Both the position numbers and the translations under genes were made by a program. From Bacillota bacterium (GTDB lineage Bacteria; Bacillota; Clostridia; Lachnospirales; Bianqueaceae), in the NCBI GenBank assembly GCA_017474705.1, contig JAFVHC010000280.1:1-8817 (forward strand): a DNA stretch of 8,817 bases, written 5' to 3'. This document shows, piece by piece, positions 4,823 through 8,817 of the stretch. Numbering within the stretch: the stretch's first letter is position 1; each line of letters opens with the position of its first letter. The notes under the pieces were generated by a model. It worked only from the letters and a program-made list of their open reading frames with translations. It did no database searches and was not told the DNA's origin.

Positions 4823-7339
4823 CTAGAATTCGTATCTGCCTGCGGTCAGTTCCACAGGTTCTTTTCCGGGAAGCAGTACCGTGGCACCGCATCCTGCAGG
4901 AATGCTGATGGTAAACCGTCCTTCGCTGGTCCATCCGCTTTCCACCTGTCCATATACACTATTGTAGCAGGCTTTGGCATAGGTGAAATGTCCGCCGGGC
5001 TGCGGTGCGATGGTGAAGTGGTTCTCGCCATCGACCCGGATGCCGCACATGGTCGTGAAGAGCCAGGTGCAGACGGCGCCTTTGGAATAGTGGTTCAAAG
5101 AAGCGACACCGCCCTGGGCTTGTGTACCTTCCCAGCTTTCCCAAACGGTCGTAGCCCCCATCTTCGGCATGAACAGCCAACCGGGCATCTCCTCATTTTC
5201 CAGCAAACGATAGGCAGCTTCGATATCGATGTCTGCCAGCACGTCCAGGATCAGTGGGGTGGAAAGGAATCCTGTGCCCAACCGCCAGCCATAGTGTTCC
5301 AAAGCCTGGATCAGGCGCTCTTTCGCATAGGCGGTCTGATCCTCATCCAGCAGATCCATATACAGAGGCCGGACCAACAGTGCCTGGCGATCGGTATCCA
5401 GAGCATCCTTGACGAGAGCTTGATAAGCGGCACGGCAGCCTTCACTGTAGGTGCGGAAGCGTTCTGCATCTGCCGCATGACCGGTCTGTTCGCTGATCTC
5501 TGCCATCAGACCCAGGACATAAGCGGTGTACGCCGTGGAGACTTCCGGGTGCGGTGCGGCGATATCTTTCCAATCATATACAAAGACGTCGGCCGGTTCC
5601 AGCCACTCCCCATAGCTTTGCCCCTTATTGACGACATATTTCTTCAGATGGGCGGGCATGCCGGTCAAACGTTTAGCGAAGGGTCCGCCCCAACTGCCGC
5701 AGCGGGAGATCATGAAATCCGCGTATTTGACCATGCGGTCATAATACTGCAGGAGGAGGCGCTGATCGCCATAGATCTTCCAGAAGCGATAGGGCAGCAG
5801 GATCCCGATGTCGGACCAACCGACACTGCCGTTCATGACGTTCATGTAGAAATCGACGCCGCCGTATGGGGCGATCTGCGGCAGTTTTCCATCCTTTTTC
5901 TGCCAGTCATAGATATCGTGCAGATATTTCTCAGAAAAAGCAGCGAAGTCGAACAGATAGGCAGCGGTCTCAAAGAAGATCTGCGCGTCGCCTGTCCAAC
6001 CGTGCCGCTCACGGGTCGGGCAGTCGGTAGGGATGTCTAAATGATTGCCTTTGGCAGACCACACCGTGGCATGGAAGAAGCGGTTCAACAGTTCGTTGGA
6101 GCTTTCAAAGAAACCGGTCTGTTCCAGGTCGGAGTAAACGGCGATGGAAGTGAAATCCTCCGGTGCCCAGCCGGGATCGCCCTCGACCAGCACATACTGG
6201 AAACCAAAGACGGCAAAAGTTGTTTTATAGTGGTTCTCGCCCTCTTTGCAGATATATTCGATCTGCTGCAAGGGGGTCGTTTTATCTTTGCGAGACACCT
6301 GGATATTGTTCTGGGTGAACTCGCCTTCCTTATCCAGCATCTCACCGCAGCGCAGCAGCAGCCGGTCTCCGGCATGGGCGAAAATGGTAAATTCGATATA
6401 TCCGGTGATGTTCTGGCCGAAATCCAGGACCTTGGCTCCGGAAGGAGCGGTGATCAAAGCCGGTGTGAAACGCTCATGTTCCTTTACCGGCACATTGTTG
6501 GATGCCGTCGGGATGACAGGATATGACGTTGCTTTAGCTTTACCCTCATAGGAAGGCTGCAGATTGGCGTCCACGATCTCGCCATCCTTGTTATCGGCGA
6601 AGCGGACGGGGCCGTCATTGGACCAATCCCAGGAAGGGCCGGTGGAAAGACGTGCGGTACGGCCGTGCACGTCGGTCATTTCCAACTGCGCGATGAGTTT
6701 GGTCTCTGTACCATATTGATTGGTCAGGCCCCAGGCACCAAGACTGCCACGGTACCAGCCGTCGGCCACCTGCACGGTGATCTCGTTTTCGCCGGCTTGC
6801 AGCAGGGAGGTCACGTCGTAGGTCTGATACTGGACCCGCAGGCGGTAATCGGTATGACCTGGCGTCAGAACAAGATCCCCCACGCGCTGGCCATTGATGT
6901 GCGCTTCGTAAGTGCCGCAGGACGTGATATAGAGACGGGCTTTGCTGATCTCATCGACAGTGAATGTGCGGCGGAAGCAATCCACGGGGTAACGCTTCTT
7001 TGGATCTACGGTATAATCGCCGCTGATCCAGCGGGCGTGCCAGTCCTCCGGCTGGAGAAGGCCCATCTCGAAAACGGCCTGTTCAGACCATTTTCCAGGC
7101 ACATCGTTTTCATCCCAAAGCATGACTTTCCAGTGGACGATCTCGCGAGAGGAGAGCGCCAGTGGATAGACAGCCTGCATGGTGGAGGATTCCACCTTGC
7201 CGCTGTCCCAGGCTTCGGTCACGATGCGGTAGGCGGTCTGTGTAACACCATCGGCACAGTTCCACATCAGACGGGGCAGCTGGATATCGATCCCTATCGG
7301 ATCTTTCAGGTATTCAGTACGTAAACGGATCGCGATCAT
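4823..7339 (-). CDS. GH78 alpha-L-rhamnosidase
   Basis: This 838-residue intracellular enzyme removes terminal alpha-L-rhamnose from glycosides. In order it shows an N-terminal beta-sandwich (about 1-105, with RLMWN and WKVMLWD), a carbohydrate-binding rhamnosidase N domain (about 125-290, with HINGQRVGD), a second sandwich with LDFGQNITG (305-313), the (alpha/alpha)6 catalytic barrel (about 405-760) and a C-terminal sandwich. In the barrel, D439, E444 and D451 in DCPTRERHGWTGD have the 5- and 7-residue spacing of the catalytic acid region in known GH78 enzymes. E734 in VWESW is the likely general base. There is no signal peptide. The start at 7339 is chosen for AAGGAG at 7351-7346; a longer start at 7414 would overlap the upstream gene deeply. 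It lies 10 bp after the GH5 stop, in one operon. The exact aglycone or linkage cannot be read. Confidence 0.93.
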   Translation of the reverse strand: MIAIRLRTEYLKDPIGIDIQLPRLMWNCADGVTQTAYRIVTEAWDSGKVESSTMQAVYPLALSSREIVHWKVMLWDENDVPGKWSEQAVFEMGLLQPEDWHARWISGDYTVDPKKRYPVDCFRRTFTVDEISKARLYITSCGTYEAHINGQRVGDLVLTPGHTDYRLRVQYQTYDVTSLLQAGENEITVQVADGWYRGSLGAWGLTNQYGTETKLIAQLEMTDVHGRTARLSTGPSWDWSNDGPVRFADNKDGEIVDANLQPSYEGKAKATSYPVIPTASNNVPVKEHERFTPALITAPSGAKVLDFGQNITGYIEFTIFAHAGDRLLLRCGEMLDKEGEFTQNNIQVSRKDKTTPLQQIEYICKEGENHYKTTFAVFGFQYVLVEGDPGWAPEDFTSIAVYSDLEQTGFFESSNELLNRFFHATVWSAKGNHLDIPTDCPTRERHGWTGDAQIFFETAAYLFDFAAFSEKYLHDIYDWQKKDGKLPQIAPYGGVDFYMNVMNGSVGWSDIGILLPYRFWKIYGDQRLLLQYYDRMVKYADFMISRCGSWGGPFAKRLTGMPAHLKKYVVNKGQSYGEWLEPADVFVYDWKDIAAPHPEVSTAYTAYVLGLMAEISEQTGHAADAERFRTYSEGCRAAYQALVKDALDTDRQALLVRPLYMDLLDEDQTAYAKERLIQALEHYGWRLGTGFLSTPLILDVLADIDIEAAYRLLENEEMPGWLFMPKMGATTVWESWEGTQAQGGVASLNHYSKGAVCTWLFTTMCGIRVDGENHFTIAPQPGGHFTYAKACYNSVYGQVESGWTSEGRFTISIPAGCGATVLLPGKEPVELTAGRYEF

Positions 7340-7349
7340 AGACTTCTCC

Positions 7350-8702
7350 TTATCGAATCGTAATACTGACACGGCCTTCCGCGGAGGGCAGCAGACACAA
7401 GCAGCTGGAATCACTCAATTTTTCAATACTAAAGGAAGCGGCAGGAATGAACGGAAGATAGACCTTGCTCTCGCCCGGTTTGGCATCGTAGGTCAGATCC
7501 AAAGTGGAAGCGGACGCATCATAATGATAGGACAGAAGCTGTCCGCTGATCTCCATGGGATACGCCTTGCGCAGCGCCGTGAAGTTCGCGTCCTGGTCCA
7601 TGCCGGCGTGGTATTCGCAATAGGCATCGCCCCACAGGTTCTTTTCCAGAATGTCGTTCATGAACCGGATCAGGTCATTGGTGAAATCACGGGACGGGAA
7701 AGCACCCCATTCACCGACGATCGTCGGAAGACCGAGACGGTCTGCATCCACACGTTTGCGTGCATAAAGCCTGGCGACGTTATCTTTGCTGTAGGCATCA
7801 TACCGGTCGGAATCCACGACGGAATCATATCCGTGCGGTGCGTAGATCTGCAGACCATCTTCCAGCAGCTCCAAACCGGTGGGGATATCGGTGCTGCAAT
7901 AAATATTGCCGCCGGTCACGATGGGCTTGTCGGTGACTTCGCGGACAGCGCAGCGGATGCGGCGATAGAAGTCCATCAGAACGGTGCGGTCCCAATCCAG
8001 AAAGCGGGTACTGACCAGATCCATGAACTCCGCCTGCGCCGCAGGGTCGATGGTTTCCGGATGGGTCAGGTCGAAGGTCGGGATCTTGGCCATCATCTGC
8101 ATGGTCGCGGCGCCGAAGGATGCGCGGGCCAGGCTGCCCATGAAAGGTTCGTTCATAGGCTCCAGGCCGATCACATTGTCACAATCGTCGAAGACACGAG
8201 CGATCTCTTTCCACATGGCAGCGTAATGATCCAGCAGTCCGATGCCGTCTTCAGCAGGGGTGTTGGCCCAGAAGTGATCCGCCGCATTGATGATCGCTTC
8301 GCTGCTCAGATAAGCTTCATACCACAGATTGCAGTTGTCCGGATGATAGGCACCTTCATCCAGGCAGGCCCAGTCCGGCGCTCCATCGCCATACCTTTGA
8401 ACAAACAGATCCTGATGCATGTCCAGGATCACGTAAATGTCCTGAGCCTCAGCCGCGCACACCAGTCGTTTGATCTCATCCAGATAAGTAAAGTCGATCT
8501 TACCGGGCGCAGGTTCCGCGGCGTCCCAGAAGATGCCGAATCGGATCAGATTGAATCCGGAAGCCTTGAACCAGGGCAGGGCCTTGTCCAGATCAGGGTA
8601 CAGGTGGGGCCGCAGACGGTTCAGTACATTGAGACCATGCAGCAGCACCTGATGGCCGGAAGCATCAACAAATCGGTTTCCTTCAAAATGCAGTTTTTCC
8701 AT
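7350..8702 (-). CDS. GH5 beta-glycosidase, endoglycosylceramidase-like
   Basis: This is a 450-residue GH5 enzyme. The barrel covers about 1-375 and shows R54 (LIRFG), H96 in LDMHQD (93-98), the acid/base E185 in PMNEP (182-186), H290 in YAPHGYD, and the nucleophile E331 in GEWG (330-333). The LDMHQD, GDGAPDW (105-111) and C-terminal small beta-sandwich (about 380-450, starting near YPMEISGQLLSYHYD) resemble the endoglycosylceramidase and steryl-glucosidase branch of GH5, not cellulases. There is no signal peptide, so a ceramide glycan outside the cell is an unlikely target. An imported glycoside, perhaps with a lipophilic aglycone, is more plausible. The start at 8702 has GTGAGG 8 nt upstream. 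The gene follows the transporter after 3 bp and precedes GH78 by 10 bp, so the enzymes probably act in sequence. The subfamily is a judgement from motifs. Confidence 0.85.
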   Translation of the reverse strand: MEKLHFEGNRFVDASGHQVLLHGLNVLNRLRPHLYPDLDKALPWFKASGFNLIRFGIFWDAAEPAPGKIDFTYLDEIKRLVCAAEAQDIYVILDMHQDLFVQRYGDGAPDWACLDEGAYHPDNCNLWYEAYLSSEAIINAADHFWANTPAEDGIGLLDHYAAMWKEIARVFDDCDNVIGLEPMNEPFMGSLARASFGAATMQMMAKIPTFDLTHPETIDPAAQAEFMDLVSTRFLDWDRTVLMDFYRRIRCAVREVTDKPIVTGGNIYCSTDIPTGLELLEDGLQIYAPHGYDSVVDSDRYDAYSKDNVARLYARKRVDADRLGLPTIVGEWGAFPSRDFTNDLIRFMNDILEKNLWGDAYCEYHAGMDQDANFTALRKAYPMEISGQLLSYHYDASASTLDLTYDAKPGESKVYLPFIPAASFSIEKLSDSSCLCLLPSAEGRVSITIR

Positions 8703-8705
8703 GAC

Positions 8706-8817
8706 TCAAACCTCACTTGTTTTACGGGCTTTGATCTCAGCCTGTTCTTTTTCGATATGTTTCTCCACGTCCAGGAACTTCAGCAGTACCACAAGAATGA
8801 TGGCAACGATGATCTCC
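8706..8817 (-). CDS. Membrane sugar transporter, C-terminus only (probable GPH/MelB-type symporter)
   Basis: Only the last 36 residues are present and the gene enters from the right edge. It shows a hydrophobic segment EIIVAIILVVLLKFL, the end of a final membrane helix, then a charged cytoplasmic tail DVEKHIEKEQAEIKARK with a TSEV end and a TGA stop. This layout, with a short tail of alternating Glu, Ile and Lys/Arg after the last helix, is typical of glycoside-pentoside-hexuronide (GPH, MelB-like) symporters within the MFS superfamily. Its stop is 3 bp before the GH5 start, so it is co-transcribed and would import the substrate of GH5 and GH78. Another MFS-type carrier is possible, since the diagnostic core is outside the window. 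Confidence 0.6.
   Translation of the reverse strand, partial: EIIVAIILVVLLKFLDVEKHIEKEQAEIKARKTSEV

Noticed and set aside
4721..7324. Long plus-strand open frames (439, 161 and 219 residues) opposite the GH78 gene
   Set aside because: They mirror the GH78 codons and have no domains or start signals. The first would also begin inside the SDR gene and cross the terminator.
7340..7414. Upstream ATG extending GH78 by 25 residues (MIPAACVCCPP...)
   Set aside because: It would overlap the end of GH5 by 65 bp, and the extra residues do not look like a signal peptide or a GH78 start. ATG 7339 has AAGGAG.

Overview
The window looks like part of a carbohydrate-utilisation locus from a Bacillota (Firmicutes) bacterium, probably gut-associated. 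The evidence is strong AGGAGG-type ribosome binding sites, sigma-A-type promoters, a LacI-type regulator, tightly packed sugar operons and a BglA-type family GH1 enzyme. The lineage is inferred from style, not from a marker gene. All sugar enzymes that are complete here lack a signal peptide, so the work is cytoplasmic, on imported glycosides.

Layout. Positions 1-51 (minus) hold the first 17 codons of a LacI-family regulator. Positions 52-212 form a divergent control region with two promoters and three palindromes built from GTTGC/GCAAC. Positions 213-3680 (plus) carry four genes joined by 4-bp stop/start overlaps: a GH1 6-phospho-beta-glucosidase-like enzyme, an atypical ROK sugar kinase, an RpiB-type isomerase, and an epimerase closer to AlsE (D-allulose-6-phosphate 3-epimerase) than to Rpe. 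A 66-bp gap with a long hairpin covering the next ribosome binding site leads to an extended SDR oxidoreductase/epimerase (3747-4769). A bidirectional terminator (about 4769-4817) separates this from a convergent minus-strand operon. Read in its own direction, that operon runs from the end of a probable GPH/MelB-type sugar symporter, to a GH5 glycosidase of the endoglycosylceramidase-like type, to a GH78 alpha-L-rhamnosidase.

How it may work. The symporter, GH5 and GH78 proteins would import a rhamnosylated glycoside, such as a plant flavonoid or saponin glycoside, and trim it inside the cell. The plus-strand set looks like an allose-6-phosphate route: 6-phospho-glycoside hydrolysis, sugar kinase, aldose/ketose isomerase, then 3-epimerisation to fructose-6-phosphate. 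The GH1 enzyme has Lys where the family normally has the His that contacts the 3-OH of the sugar in subsite -1, and allose is the 3-epimer of glucose. The main hypothesis is therefore a beta-alloside (6-phosphate) catabolic operon. A riboside or pentose-phosphate role remains possible. No PTS gene is visible, so the ROK kinase may supply the phosphorylated substrate.

There is no gene-free stretch over 300 bases. I saw no tRNA, rRNA, CRISPR array or insertion sequence.
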